Notes under the pieces: model-generated | The model's input: only the letters and a program-made list of their open reading frames with translations | What the model was told of the DNA's origin: nothing | Databases searched by the model: none | Assembly: GCA_020723385.1 (NCBI GenBank) | Contig: DYIZ01000005.1 | Location: 18,325 to 82,324, forward strand | From: Candidatus Aquidulcis sp. | GTDB taxonomy: Bacteria; Chloroflexota; Anaerolineae; Anaerolineales; UBA4823 | Direction: 5' to 3' | DNA: 64,000 nucleotides | Translations under genes and position numbers: made by a program | Part shown: in pieces, positions 42,974 through 52,723 of the stretch | Numbering within the stretch: the first letter of the stretch is position 1 | How the letters are laid out: every line of letters starts with the position of its first letter

Positions 42974-44617
42974 GTGGCAACACTTAAGTATGTCGAATGC
43001 AGTCAATGCGGCAACCAGCAGCCCTATGAGCCATTTGTTCCGGCGGCCTGCAAAAAATGCAATTCGCAGTGGGTAGAAGCGCACTATGATTACGATACCT
43101 TCAAACGAGAAATCCTGCGCGGCCTGCCTGGACGGTCGTTCAACCTATGGCGTTACCGCGATGTTCTTCCGCTTGACAACCCTGGGGCGCTTGATCTCTA
43201 CCCGGCTGGTGGCACTCCCCTGTGGCTGTCGCAGCGTTTTGCACCGGCGCTGGGGCATAACGCCGTTTACATCAAGGATGAGCGCTATGGCCCAACCAGC
43301 TCTTTCAAAGATCGTCAAGCTGCTGTAGCCGTTGCGGCTATGAATGAAGGCAACATTCGCGAGGCAGTGATCGCCTCAACAGGGAACGCAGCGGTCGCTT
43401 ATGCCGCAGCCTGTGCGCGCGCTGGGATCAAGTTGTGGGTTTTTATGACCAGCCTCGTCCCACAGGAAAAGCTGCGTGAAGCAGCTCTCTTTGGCGCAGA
43501 AGTCATTCGTGTTAGCGGCAACTACGATCAGACGAAGCAGATTGCAGCCCAATTTGCCCAACGCCGTCATTTGCTCTTGGATCGCGGGGCCAGCTCCATT
43601 CCGGCTCGTGAGTCGATGAAAACCATTGCCTACGAGATTGTAGAACAACTCGGTTGGTGCGCCCCCGATTGGTATATCCAATCCGTGAGCGGCGGACTTG
43701 GCCCGCTGGGTGTCTTCCAAGGCTTCAAGGAAATGTTCCAAATGGGCTTGATCAGCCATATCCCAAAGCTGGCTATCATCCAGGCAGAGGGGTGTTCGCC
43801 TATGGTGAAGGCATTCAAGGCCGGCAAGGAAACTGCTGAGGCGGTCATTCCCGATACCTGCATCATCATCCTGTCCACCGGTGATCCGGGTAAGTCTTAC
43901 ACGTATTTGTGGAGCCTTATCCAGCAGTATGGCGGCACAATGGAATCGGTTACGGATGCTGAGGCGTTCAATGCCATGCGGCTGCTCGCTAAAAGCGAGG
44001 GGACGGCTGTGGAGCCTGCGACGGCTGTGGCATTCGCGGGTTTGGAAAAGTTGCTCAAAAATAGAACGATCGGCGCGCAGGAGACGGTGGTGGTCAATTG
44101 CACGGGCCACACCTTTCCGGTCGAAAAGCACGTTCTGGGTGACCAGTTTGCTGTGGATGTGCATTTGAGCGAAGACCAAGCTCCCGCCCCGCGGGAAGGT
44201 TTGCAAGCTGCTCTCGAAAACCTAGACGAGAAAACAACCACAGTCCTTCTGATTGATGACAACCCCGACGATGCGTTGCTTATCCGGCGTCTATTGGAAG
44301 GGCGCAAGTCATATCGTGTTTTTCACGCCAGAGATGGGTGGGAAGGTCTTGCCCAAGCGCGGCAAAAAATGCCTGACCTGATCGTCACCGATCTGATGAT
44401 GCCGGGTATTGATGGTTTTGGGCTGGTTGAAGAATTGAAATTGGACCCGCGCACAAACAACATTCCAGTAGTTGTGGTCAGCGCCAAAGATATCACCCCC
44501 GAAGAACGTAAACGATTGAATGGACATATCGAAGCCGTGTACCAGAAAAGCTCGCTTCCCACGCGAAAATTCGTGGAGCAAATGGTTCAGGTCATCGAAG
44601 AAGATAGAAAGGAATAA
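42974..44617 (+). CDS. threonine-synthase-like PLP enzyme fused to a receiver domain
   Basis: 547 residues from GTG 42974, two bases after the kinase stop. Residues ~1-30 hold a zinc ribbon (CSQCGN ... CKKC). Residues ~60-385 form a fold type II PLP enzyme like threonine synthase: GGTPLW, PLP lysine in SSFKDRQ (~111), STGNAAVAYAAACARAG, and VSGGLGPLG for phosphate binding. Residues ~415-540 form an intact REC domain with IDDNPDD, phosphoacceptor IVTDLMMPG (~472) and Lys in VYQKSS. No frameshift joins them; the linker is ~20 residues. The enzyme may act on amino acids under phosphorylation control, but its true substrate is unknown. Confidence 0.93.
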   Translation: MATLKYVECSQCGNQQPYEPFVPAACKKCNSQWVEAHYDYDTFKREILRGLPGRSFNLWRYRDVLPLDNPGALDLYPAGGTPLWLSQRFAPALGHNAVYIKDERYGPTSSFKDRQAAVAVAAMNEGNIREAVIASTGNAAVAYAAACARAGIKLWVFMTSLVPQEKLREAALFGAEVIRVSGNYDQTKQIAAQFAQRRHLLLDRGASSIPARESMKTIAYEIVEQLGWCAPDWYIQSVSGGLGPLGVFQGFKEMFQMGLISHIPKLAIIQAEGCSPMVKAFKAGKETAEAVIPDTCIIILSTGDPGKSYTYLWSLIQQYGGTMESVTDAEAFNAMRLLAKSEGTAVEPATAVAFAGLEKLLKNRTIGAQETVVVNCTGHTFPVEKHVLGDQFAVDVHLSEDQAPAPREGLQAALENLDEKTTTVLLIDDNPDDALLIRRLLEGRKSYRVFHARDGWEGLAQARQKMPDLIVTDLMMPGIDGFGLVEELKLDPRTNNIPVVVVSAKDITPEERKRLNGHIEAVYQKSSLPTRKFVEQMVQVIEEDRKE

Positions 44618-44633
44618 TCAAGGAGTATCACTT

Positions 44634-45026
44634 ATGGGAATGAATGTTTTATATGTCGAGGACAATCCAGATAACATGATCCTTGTCAAACGCGTGTTGG
44701 AAGCAGCCGGGCATACCCTGTTTCAGGCTACAACGGGTCTAAACGGGGTCGCTTTTGCAGAGAAAGAAGACATTGATTTGATTCTCCTTGATATCAATTT
44801 ACCGGATATTGATGGATACGAAGTCGCACGTAGACTGCGACACAGCGAGAAACGTATTTTAGCTTATGTCCCCATTATTGCCATTACCGCCAATGCTTTG
44901 CTCGGGGATGCGGAACGTGCGCTTGCCGCAGGTTGTGATGTTTATATGTCCAAACCCATCAACATTAATGAGTTACGAGCGCGCGTGGAAGGTTTTGCCG
45001 GTCGGGAAAAACAAGATGGTAGTTGA
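44634..45026 (+). CDS. single-domain response regulator
   Basis: 130 residues, REC domain only, starting at ATG 44634 with aaggag upstream. Residues: YVEDN acidic start, phosphoacceptor ILLDINLPD, Thr/Ala in ITANALLGD and Lys in MSKPININ, in the pattern of DivK/CheY-like relay proteins. Sixteen bases separate it from the PLP-REC fusion. It probably carries phosphate between the adjacent kinase and another partner, or sequesters it. It is the last gene of the array. Confidence 0.93.
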   Translation: MGMNVLYVEDNPDNMILVKRVLEAAGHTLFQATTGLNGVAFAEKEDIDLILLDINLPDIDGYEVARRLRHSEKRILAYVPIIAITANALLGDAERALAAGCDVYMSKPININELRARVEGFAGREKQDGS

Positions 45027-45146
45027 ACAGCCAATGGATGCGGGTAAAATGGGATTCCGCACTTATAACTCAGCTTGTCAAGCCTGATGAAGGGTAATTT
45101 TTCGCGCAACTGATGATCTTGCTTCGTAAGAGAAGGCGAGCAAAGC

Positions 45147-45176
45147 ACACCGCCGCGAATAATTTTCGCGGTGTTC
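45147..45176 (+). terminator. hairpin after the signalling array
   Basis: ccgcgaa (45153-45159) pairs with ttcgcgg (45165-45171) around taatt, and flanking acaccg / tgtt can extend it. A weak terminator for the array is inferred. The 45027-45193 interval contains no gene. Confidence 0.5.
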
Positions 45177-45193
45177 CTTGTTCAAAGTTGACT

Positions 45194-45210
45194 TCCCACC
45201 CTCTCCGCAG
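45194..45210 (+). repeat. putative attR: tRNA-Ser 3'-end direct repeat, right copy
   Basis: Exact 17-base copy of the tRNA-Ser 3' end (11139-11155) without the rest of the tRNA. Three bases later a strong terminator begins, as would be expected of the original downstream flank of the tRNA gene. This is what remains at the far end after an element integrates into a tRNA gene. Confidence 0.6.
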
Positions 45211-45212
45211 AA

Positions 45213-45240
45213 ACAAAACCCGCCCGCAAGCGGGTTTTGT
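45213..45240 (+). terminator. terminator beside the tRNA fragment
   Basis: An 11-bp perfect stem (acaaaacccgc / gcgggttttgt) with loop ccgcaa. It directly follows the tRNA-Ser 3' fragment and has the form of a tRNA-gene terminator. Confidence 0.75.
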
Positions 45241-45325
45241 GGTTAAATATAGTAACTTGATGCGAGGCAGCGTATGACAGCCTCCTCTTACCTGACCAGG
45301 CAGTAAACCAAAAAGGAGACACACG

Positions 45326-45442
45326 ATGGGAGATAAACGCAGCAAGAAAGATAAAAACAAGGCTAACAAGCAAAAACAAGAGCAGCTTGAAAAGAAAAAG
45401 GAACAACAGAAGAACAAGCTGCCCGCCAAGAAACCCGCCTAG
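45326..45442 (+). CDS. 38-residue lysine-rich protein
   Basis: The frame reads MGDKRSKKDKNKANKQ and continues as a Lys/Gln/Glu-rich helix ending KLPAKKPA. There are 15 lysines and no hydrophobic core. A strong aaaaggag site precedes the ATG by 8 bases and a terminator follows 25 bases after the stop, so the frame is framed by proper signals. The composition suggests a nucleic-acid-binding or intrinsically disordered peptide. It is shorter than usual gene-calling limits. Confidence 0.7.
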   Translation: MGDKRSKKDKNKANKQKQEQLEKKKEQQKNKLPAKKPA

Positions 45443-45466
45443 CGCCGGGAACAGCTTACCAGCCAG

Positions 45467-45500
45467 CCGTCCCCCACCCAAAATTTCTGGTGGGGGACGG
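45467..45500 (+). terminator. strong intrinsic terminator
   Basis: A 12-bp perfect stem (ccgtcccccacc / ggtgggggacgg) with a 10-base A/T loop, then cgattta. It ends the small lysine-rich gene. The remaining 45501-45721 has no supported gene. Confidence 0.7.
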
Positions 45501-45721
45501 CGATTTATTGGGCCTGGTAAGTATTGTGACTCTCCCGTTCCCAACAAAATTCAGGGGTGTGCTGCCAAACCCGCCAAACTGCTTCGGCAGATAAAAAACC
45601 TTTGGCTTCGCCTGTTTTAGTAGTACAATTGTTCTGTCATTCCACTTTACATTAATGACTCTTCCGCCTTCGGCGGGAACATCCCATTTGAAACGGTAGA
45701 GCCACATTAAATCGAGCAGCT

Positions 45722-48700
45722 ATGAAAATCCATATTCAGGGCGCGCGCGAGCATAATTTGCAAGGGGTGGATGTCGAATTTGGCGAGGGATTGACCGTTG
45801 TCACGGGGATCTCGGGATCAGGCAAAACCTCGCTGGTCTTTGATACCCTATACCACGAGGCGCGGCGCAGGTTCCTGGAGGTCTTCGAGTTGGGTTCTCC
45901 CAAGGGACGGCTGGCCCCCGCCAATGTTGACTCAATCACTGGGCTGGGGCCAGCCGTGGCCGTCGGGCAGAACCTGCTCAACCGCAATCCCAACTCGACG
46001 CTGGCAACCGCCTCTGGGCTGCACCCCTTCCTGCGGCTGCTGTACGCACATTTCGGCGAGCGGAGCTGCCCGCGCTGCGGTGCATCCCTGGCGGTCTATA
46101 CAGAAGACGAGATTCTGGAGCGCCTGGCAGACTTGAGCGGGCGTGGACCCGTGAGCATCGCCGCCCCATTGGTGTACGGGATCCAGGGCAGCCACCGCAC
46201 ACTGCTGGCGGCGCTGGCGGAACGCTTTGGGGTTGAACGGCTTTGGGTGGATGGCGAGCCATGGCAGGGCAAGGGGTTGGAATCTTCTGAGTCGCACGAT
46301 ATTGATGTCCAGATTCTCACCACCGGATTGGGTACAGACCTGTCTCATTTGAGAGCCGCGCTTCGGGAGGTTATTGCCCTGGGGGCGCAGGCGGTGGCGC
46401 TGCGCTGGGCTGGCAACATACAGCGCCTGGCGCGTGCCCCGATGTGCATCCGCTGCGGGACGTGGTTCGGGGCGCTGCGCCCGATGGATTTCAACCGGGT
46501 CTGCTCCGGCTGCGACGGGAAAGGCGACTACGGGCCTAACGTCCCGAGATGCCAGGCTTGCGATGGAACCGGACTGACCCCGCAAGCTGCCGCGACGCGC
46601 TGGGCAGGATTGCGATTTCCCGAGTTTTTACAGCACTCCGTTGATGAGGCATTGGGGTTGTTCGCCACTGCAGAGCAAGTTGCGGCGACCGCCCGGCTGC
46701 AAAGGGAGATTACCCAGCGCTTGTCAGCGCTTCAACGGGTCGGGTTGGGCTACATCGGTTTGGACCGTCCGATTCCCACCCTCAGCCGCGGCGAGGCGCA
46801 GCGGGTGCGCCTGGCGCTGACGCTGATCAGCCGCCTGGAAGACATGCTGCACGTGCTGGATGAGCCGACAGTCGGGCAGCACCCGGCCGATATTCAGCGC
46901 CTGCTGCCGGCTCTGCGGGAGCTGGCTGGGCCGGTGGTGTTCGTGGAGCACGAACGGACCGCCGCGGCCGGCGCTGACCAGGCGGTCGAGCTTGGGCCGG
47001 GAGCCGGGCCATTGGGCGGGCGAGTCGTATTCCGTGGCACACCGGAACAACTATGGCAGGCGGATACCGCCACCGGAGAGTATTTCAGTCAGCGAAAAAG
47101 CGTGCTGCATCCCGGGAAACGGCCTGCTCCCGATAAATTCCTGACTATCCAAGATGCAAACCTGCGCAATCTGCAAAATATTGACGTGCCGATCCCGCTC
47201 GGACGGTTGAGCGTGATAACAGGCGTTTCCGGGTCCGGGAAGAGCACGCTTGTGGAGGACGTGTTGGCCGCGAGCCTGTTGAATGGAGAACCAACCGGCT
47301 GCCGAAATCTCGATGGGCCGCAGCCCCATCCGGTGCTGGTGGATCAATCCCCCATCGGGCGCAACCCGCGCTCCAATCCGGCGACTTACACCAAGTTGAG
47401 CGACATCATCCGGGATTTGTTCGCCGCAGTCACGGGGATGCCTCCGGCATATTTTTCGTTCAACCGGCCTGAGGGGGCTTGCGTCACATGCGGCGGCCTG
47501 GGGGCGGTCGAAGTGAGCATGCGCTACCTGCCATCCACCTGGATACCCTGCGCGGAATGTGATGGGCTGCGTTTCACCGATATGGTTCTGGCCGCCAGGC
47601 TCCCGGCCGGGGAGAAGCTTTATTCCATTGCCGAATTCTATGAACTGACCATCGAAGAGGCGCTCACTTTCTTCCAGGCCGAGAACCGATTGCCGGCGGC
47701 GAAACTGCAAACCGCCCGCCAGATCCTGGAAGCGTTGTGCGAGATCGGGCTGGGGTATCTCAGCCTCGGACAGGCCTCGCCCACGCTTTCGGGAGGCGAA
47801 GCCCAGCGGGTGAAACTGGCCCGTTACCTGGGGAAGAAATCGCTCGCCAAAGATATGCTGGTGCTGGATGAGCCGACGACCGGCCTGCACCCGCAGGATC
47901 TGGCCGGGCTGCTAGGCGTGCTCGACCGTTTGGTGCGGGCTGGTGCGACGATTGTGGTGGTGGAGCACAACACCGATGTGATTCGGGCAGCCGATTGGGT
48001 CATTGACCTGGGGCCGGGCGCGGGAACCGCTGGCGGACGAATGATATATGCAGGGCCGCCGGAGGGGTTGATCGAATGCAGCGCATCGCTGACTGGACAG
48101 GCTTTGAATGAGGAAAACCGACTGATCCCCAGTCCATTGGCCGCGGCTACGGCGCGCGGCAATTCGCAGGTGATTGCCATCCGTGGTGCGCGCGTACACA
48201 ATTTACAGAACGTCAGCGTGGAGATCCCCAAGCGGAAGCTGACCGTCGTGACCGGGCTGTCGGGGTCAGGGAAATCCAGCCTGGTGCATGATGTGCTGGA
48301 AGCCGAGGCGCGGCGGCGCTTTTTGGAGAGTCTGAGCCTATACGAGCGGCAGGGTTTGCACGAAGGCGCGGAGGCTGAAGTCGAAGCCGTGACCGGGCTG
48401 GGCGTGGCGCTGACGGTCAGCGCGGAGCGGCTGGTGTTTTCCCGGCGAGCGACGGTGGGCACGGCCACCGAGATCGCCCATCACCTGGCGGTGCTGCTGG
48501 CCAGCCAGGGGGAACGCCAATGTCTGGAATGCGGCTCCCCGATGGCGCGCAGCATTCCATCGGAACATGGAACACAATGGGTCTGCAAAAACTGTGGCGC
48601 ACGTGCACCGCTGGCGGCCCCGCGGCATTTCGCCTCCTCCACCTACGCTGCGGCGTGCCAGAAGTGCAACGGGATTGGCTCGTTGTTGTCGCCGAACCCG

Positions 48701-50602
48701 GCGAAGCTGATCATTCACCCCGAGAAACCGCTGGTCGAGGGAGCGATGTACTCGCCGGGATTCTTCCCCAACGGCTACCTCGGCAAACCATTCAACGGTG
48801 GGTATTACATGCTGCTGGCCCTGGCCGAGCATTACGGCTTCGACCCGCGCAAGACGCCGTGGAATGAAATCTCCTCCGAAGCCCAACACGCTTTCCTGTT
48901 CGGCAGCCCGTTGGAACTGGACATAACGTATCACAGCCGAAAGGGGCGCTCGAACACCTATCGCGCCAAATTTCCCGGCTTCTACGGCTTCATTCGGGAT
49001 TGGGACGTGGGCGGGACGTACTCCGACAACAAACCCTGCCCGGCCTGCGGCGGAGCGCGGCTGCGGCCCGAGTACCTGGCAGTGAGGCTGGATGGCAGCA
49101 ACATCTATGAACTGGAGCAGATGACGCTGGTAGAGCTGGGACGGCGGCTAACCGTGCTTGCCCCCACCCGGCGGGAGCTGGCAAGCACACTGGATACCGT
49201 CCGCCAACGGTTGGGGTTTTTGATCCAGGTTGGGCTGGGCTATCTGAATCTGGGGCGCGTCGCGGGGACGCTGTCAGCGGGAGAAGCGCAGCGCATCCGG
49301 CTGGCGAGCCTGCTGGGCAGCGGGCTGACCGCGCTGACCGTACTGCTGGACGAACCGACGCGCGGTTTGCATCCCGCCGAGGTGGAGGCATTATTGCGCG
49401 CGCTGGAGACGCTGCGCGACGAGGGGAACACAGTCATTGTGGTGGAGCACGATCCGCAGGTGATGCGCCGCGCCGATTGTCTGATTGATATGGGACCGGG
49501 GGCGGGTCAAAACGGCGGTCGGATCGTAGCCCAGGGAACGCCGGAGGCGGTCGCGCAAGGCGGCAGCCTTACCGGGCGCTGGCTGCGCGGCGAGCGGCGC
49601 ATAGATGCGCGCAACCGGCGACAACCGCTGGGCTGGATGACCCTCCACGGGGCGCGCGCCAATAACCTCAAGGGCGAAAAAGTAGCCATCCCGCTGGGAG
49701 TCCTGGCCGGGGTATGCGGCGTATCAGGTTCGGGGAAATCCACCCTGGTGGCCGACACCCTCGGGCGGGCGCTGGCCCCCAAAAAGCAAACGACCTCGGT
49801 CGCTCACGAGCCAGTCGAGCCGGGTGAGTACGAGGCCATCGAAGGCGCGCCGCCGCGCACCCTGGTGGTGGATCAATCCAAAGCAGGTCTGAGCAGCCCG
49901 GCGACGTTCCTCGACCTGGCACGTCCGATCCAGGCGATTTACGCCGCCAGCCCCGAGGCGCAGGCGCGCGGGTTGAACGAGGTAAAGCTGGCAGAGCGCT
50001 GCTCGGTGTGCGACGGGCGCGGGCGGTTGACCCTGGACATGACCTTCCTGCCAGACGTGCACGTGACTTGTGAGACTTGCCGCGGCAGCGGGTACACAGC
50101 CGAAGCCTGGGAAGTGCGCTTGAACGGCCTGGCGCTGCCGGAGGTTTTCGGGCGGACGATTGATGAGATCTATCATTTGTTCGGCGACGATCCCCGTCTG
50201 CGCCGGCCGCTGCAGGCGGCGCGGGAGGTGGGGCTGGGTTACCTGGTGCTGCGCCAGCCGGGAGTCGCCCTTTCGGGCGGGGAGGCGCAACGGCTCAAGA
50301 TTGCCAGCGAGCTGTGCCGCAAATCTGTGGCGGGCAGTCTCTACATCCTGGACGAGCCATCCATCGGGCAGCATTTAGAGGATGTGCTGCGCCTGACCAG
50401 CGTACTGCATCGGTTGGTAGATAACGGCGGCTCCGTACTGGTAGTCGAGCATCATACCCATCTCCTGTCAGCCTGTGATTGGCTGATAGAGATCGGCCCC
50501 AGCGGCGGGCCGGGCGGGGGCTATGTTATCGCGGCGGGTACGCCAGAACAGGTAGCTGCCGGAAACACACCCACTGCGCCATATCTGCGAGGCTTACTAT
50601 GA
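45722..50602 (+). CDS. tandem double UvrA-like ATPase
   Basis: 1626 residues, about twice a class II UvrA (roughly 840) and longer than UvrA (about 950). It contains four complete ABC ATPase units: Walker A at ~29-36 (GISGSGKT), ~505, ~845 and ~1340 (GVSGSGKS or similar); signatures [24 protein letters not shown] and LSGGEAQR; Walker [28 protein letters not shown] and LDEPSIGQH. Zinc-type CxxC modules occur in each half (for example [10 protein letters not shown] and CETCRGSGY). The halves, split near residue ~813, each correspond to one UvrA, so the polypeptide is a fused dimer. DNA-damage binding is likely; UvrB contact is not evident. Confidence 0.92.
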   Translation: MKIHIQGAREHNLQGVDVEFGEGLTVVTGISGSGKTSLVFDTLYHEARRRFLEVFELGSPKGRLAPANVDSITGLGPAVAVGQNLLNRNPNSTLATASGLHPFLRLLYAHFGERSCPRCGASLAVYTEDEILERLADLSGRGPVSIAAPLVYGIQGSHRTLLAALAERFGVERLWVDGEPWQGKGLESSESHDIDVQILTTGLGTDLSHLRAALREVIALGAQAVALRWAGNIQRLARAPMCIRCGTWFGALRPMDFNRVCSGCDGKGDYGPNVPRCQACDGTGLTPQAAATRWAGLRFPEFLQHSVDEALGLFATAEQVAATARLQREITQRLSALQRVGLGYIGLDRPIPTLSRGEAQRVRLALTLISRLEDMLHVLDEPTVGQHPADIQRLLPALRELAGPVVFVEHERTAAAGADQAVELGPGAGPLGGRVVFRGTPEQLWQADTATGEYFSQRKSVLHPGKRPAPDKFLTIQDANLRNLQNIDVPIPLGRLSVITGVSGSGKSTLVEDVLAASLLNGEPTGCRNLDGPQPHPVLVDQSPIGRNPRSNPATYTKLSDIIRDLFAAVTGMPPAYFSFNRPEGACVTCGGLGAVEVSMRYLPSTWIPCAECDGLRFTDMVLAARLPAGEKLYSIAEFYELTIEEALTFFQAENRLPAAKLQTARQILEALCEIGLGYLSLGQASPTLSGGEAQRVKLARYLGKKSLAKDMLVLDEPTTGLHPQDLAGLLGVLDRLVRAGATIVVVEHNTDVIRAADWVIDLGPGAGTAGGRMIYAGPPEGLIECSASLTGQALNEENRLIPSPLAAATARGNSQVIAIRGARVHNLQNVSVEIPKRKLTVVTGLSGSGKSSLVHDVLEAEARRRFLESLSLYERQGLHEGAEAEVEAVTGLGVALTVSAERLVFSRRATVGTATEIAHHLAVLLASQGERQCLECGSPMARSIPSEHGTQWVCKNCGARAPLAAPRHFASSTYAAACQKCNGIGSLLSPNPAKLIIHPEKPLVEGAMYSPGFFPNGYLGKPFNGGYYMLLALAEHYGFDPRKTPWNEISSEAQHAFLFGSPLELDITYHSRKGRSNTYRAKFPGFYGFIRDWDVGGTYSDNKPCPACGGARLRPEYLAVRLDGSNIYELEQMTLVELGRRLTVLAPTRRELASTLDTVRQRLGFLIQVGLGYLNLGRVAGTLSAGEAQRIRLASLLGSGLTALTVLLDEPTRGLHPAEVEALLRALETLRDEGNTVIVVEHDPQVMRRADCLIDMGPGAGQNGGRIVAQGTPEAVAQGGSLTGRWLRGERRIDARNRRQPLGWMTLHGARANNLKGEKVAIPLGVLAGVCGVSGSGKSTLVADTLGRALAPKKQTTSVAHEPVEPGEYEAIEGAPPRTLVVDQSKAGLSSPATFLDLARPIQAIYAASPEAQARGLNEVKLAERCSVCDGRGRLTLDMTFLPDVHVTCETCRGSGYTAEAWEVRLNGLALPEVFGRTIDEIYHLFGDDPRLRRPLQAAREVGLGYLVLRQPGVALSGGEAQRLKIASELCRKSVAGSLYILDEPSIGQHLEDVLRLTSVLHRLVDNGGSVLVVEHHTHLLSACDWLIEIGPSGGPGGGYVIAAGTPEQVAAGNTPTAPYLRGLL

Positions 50603-51603
50603 ACTGGATGCCCCTACTCCTCGCCGACCCATCCGCCTGCCTGCGCTGGTTGGCGCTGCGTGACCTGTTCGAGCGGCCGCCTGATGACCCGGAGATGATC
50701 GAACTGGCCGGGTTGCGTCAATCTGACCCGCAAGTAATGGAACTTCTGGGGTTTCAAGAATCAGATGGTTCCTGGCTTGCAGGGGTACAGCCTGCAAGCG
50801 GGCATGCCGCGCCAGGGCGATCCGGCAGCCGGACGTTGGCGACCGCCTTCGCCCTGGCGCGTCTGGGTTTCTGGGGATTCGATGCCGCCCATCCGGCGGT
50901 GAAGCGGGGAGCAGAATATCTTTTCAGCCAGCAGCAGGCCGATGGTTCCTGGCCGTTGGCCGAGGAAGCCGCGTTGACCGATGGGAACAGCCAGATGCCC
51001 GCCAGCGAACGCTATTCGATGATCCCGCTGCAAACGGCCTTCCCGCTGCGCGGTCTGGCGGCTTGCGGTTATGCCGCCGACCCGCGCGCCGAGCGGGCTT
51101 ACGAATGGCTGCTGGCGCAACGATTACCCGATGGCGCCTGGCCAACGGGGGTGGCGGCGGGAGTATTTGGATATGTCGCCGGATATCGGAAGCTGGCGCA
51201 TTCGCGTTGGGGCTGCCGCTCGAACACGACAGGAGCGCTGATGTGCCTGGCGCTTCATCCAGCGCGCTGCTCGAGCGAACCCGCCCGGCGGGCGCTGGAT
51301 CTGCTGCTGGAGCGGGAGACGCGCGAGCTGACCAGTCTGGGGCTGGAGGTGGCGCGCCTGGTGGGCGCCGAACCTGCGCACGGATTCTTCACATATTTTG
51401 CCCGCTTCGACCTGGCTTTGCTGCTCGATCTTTGCGGGCGGGTGGGTATATCAAAAAATGAGCCGCGCGTGGCGGCTCTGCTGGGATTCATCCATTCGCA
51501 TCAGGGGGAGTATGGTTTGTGGGAGCCTTCGGACTGGCCGCAGGCAGCGCGCTGGCTGACGTTTGACTTGCTGCGCTCGCTGCACAGGATCAATAACATT
51601 TAG
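50599..51603 (+). CDS. alpha/alpha-toroid protein (prenyltransferase/squalene-cyclase fold)
   Basis: 334 residues, ATG 50599 overlapping the UvrA-like stop (ATGA). It has QW-type repeats: QADGSWPL, LPDGAWPTG and ESDGSWL. The fold matches the alpha/alpha toroid of terpene cyclases and prenyltransferase beta subunits. The catalytic DXDD of squalene-hopene cyclase is not seen, and no signal peptide is present, so an enzyme role is doubtful. Tight coupling to a DNA-repair-type ATPase suggests an accessory or binding protein. Confidence 0.78.
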   Translation: MNWMPLLLADPSACLRWLALRDLFERPPDDPEMIELAGLRQSDPQVMELLGFQESDGSWLAGVQPASGHAAPGRSGSRTLATAFALARLGFWGFDAAHPAVKRGAEYLFSQQQADGSWPLAEEAALTDGNSQMPASERYSMIPLQTAFPLRGLAACGYAADPRAERAYEWLLAQRLPDGAWPTGVAAGVFGYVAGYRKLAHSRWGCRSNTTGALMCLALHPARCSSEPARRALDLLLERETRELTSLGLEVARLVGAEPAHGFFTYFARFDLALLLDLCGRVGISKNEPRVAALLGFIHSHQGEYGLWEPSDWPQAARWLTFDLLRSLHRINNI

Positions 51604-51841
51604 CGGCTTTACCAGACGAAGTATGCCAACGGGTTTAGTCTTTCAAAACCTGGTTGATAGCCTGTAACTCTTCCGGATATCCTGTTTGGTTGACTTAAAC
51701 CATCTCTGGTAATACACTTTCAAGTAGAGCAACCTCGTACGACAGAGACTGCCATCCCTTCGGGCTTGCGGTGATGTTCCGATTAGGCTAACCCCGCCAA
51801 CCACCGGGCGATATCACTATTTTGTTCAAAGGAGCAATGCG

Positions 51842-52714
51842 ATGAGCATTATCGAAGTTACTGACCTGACCAAGTATTACGGAAAAGCGCGGGGGATCGT
51901 GGGGATTTCTTTCAACGTAGAAGAAGGTGAGATCTTCGGTTTCATCGGGCCGAATGGCGCCGGGAAATCCACCACCATCCGCCTGCTGCTATCGTTGATT
52001 CATCCAACAAACGGCAGCGCGAAAGTTTTCGGAAAGGATGTGGTCGCCCACGGCCCTGAAATCCGCCGCGATATCGGCTACCTGCCTTCGGAGGTTTATT
52101 ACTACGAAGGGATGAAAGTCATTGATCTGCTCAAGTATTCCGCCAGTTTTTACAATTGTGACTGCACCCAGCGCATGCACGAGCTGTCCGAAACCATGGA
52201 ACTGGAGCTGAACCGCCGTGTTAGCGATCTCTCTTACGGCAACAAGAAAAAGGTCGGCATCGTGCAGGGCCTGTTGCACAGCCCCAAACTGCTTTTCCTG
52301 GATGAGCCAACCGCCGGTCTCGATCCGCTCATGCAGCGCAAATTCTTCGACCTGATCCGTGCAGAAAACGCCCGCGGCGTGACCGTTTTCTTCTCCTCCC
52401 ATATTTTGGGCGAAGTGCAGCGGTTGTGTACCCGGGTGGGCATCATCCGCGAGGGCAAGATCGTAGAAATCTCCAACATCCGCACTTTGCAGCAGAACAA
52501 CTACAAAAAGGTGCGCGTGACGGCTGAAGGGTTGACCCCGGGTTCCTTTGATCTACCGGGAGTGACCAATGTGCAGGTAGAAGACGGCATGGTGAATTTC
52601 TTCTTCAAAGGTGATATCAACACAGTGCTGCAAAAAATCAGCGCAATCCAGGTCGCCGATGTGACCATCGAGGAACCGACGCTGGAAGAAATCTTCATGC
52701 ATTATTACGAATAG
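51842..52714 (+). CDS. ABC transporter ATP-binding protein
   Basis: 290 residues. Walker A GPNGAGKST (~39-47), signature LSYGNKKKVGI (~129), Walker B LLFLDEPTAGLDP (~150), H loop SSHI. A ~75-residue C-terminal extension is typical of ABC-2 exporters. It leads a three-gene operon with two permeases 9 and 11 bases downstream. Upstream 51604-51841 has no other feature. Substrate unknown. Confidence 0.95.
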   Translation: MSIIEVTDLTKYYGKARGIVGISFNVEEGEIFGFIGPNGAGKSTTIRLLLSLIHPTNGSAKVFGKDVVAHGPEIRRDIGYLPSEVYYYEGMKVIDLLKYSASFYNCDCTQRMHELSETMELELNRRVSDLSYGNKKKVGIVQGLLHSPKLLFLDEPTAGLDPLMQRKFFDLIRAENARGVTVFFSSHILGEVQRLCTRVGIIREGKIVEISNIRTLQQNNYKKVRVTAEGLTPGSFDLPGVTNVQVEDGMVNFFFKGDINTVLQKISAIQVADVTIEEPTLEEIFMHYYE

Positions 52715-52723
52715 GCAGATACC

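Noticed and set aside
45194..45240. Second tRNA-Ser gene
   Set aside because: Only the last 17 bases match; the anticodon arm and 5' half are absent.
47051..47890. 279-residue minus-strand frame over the UvrA-like gene
   Set aside because: Shadow of a gene with clear ABC motifs; no start signal.
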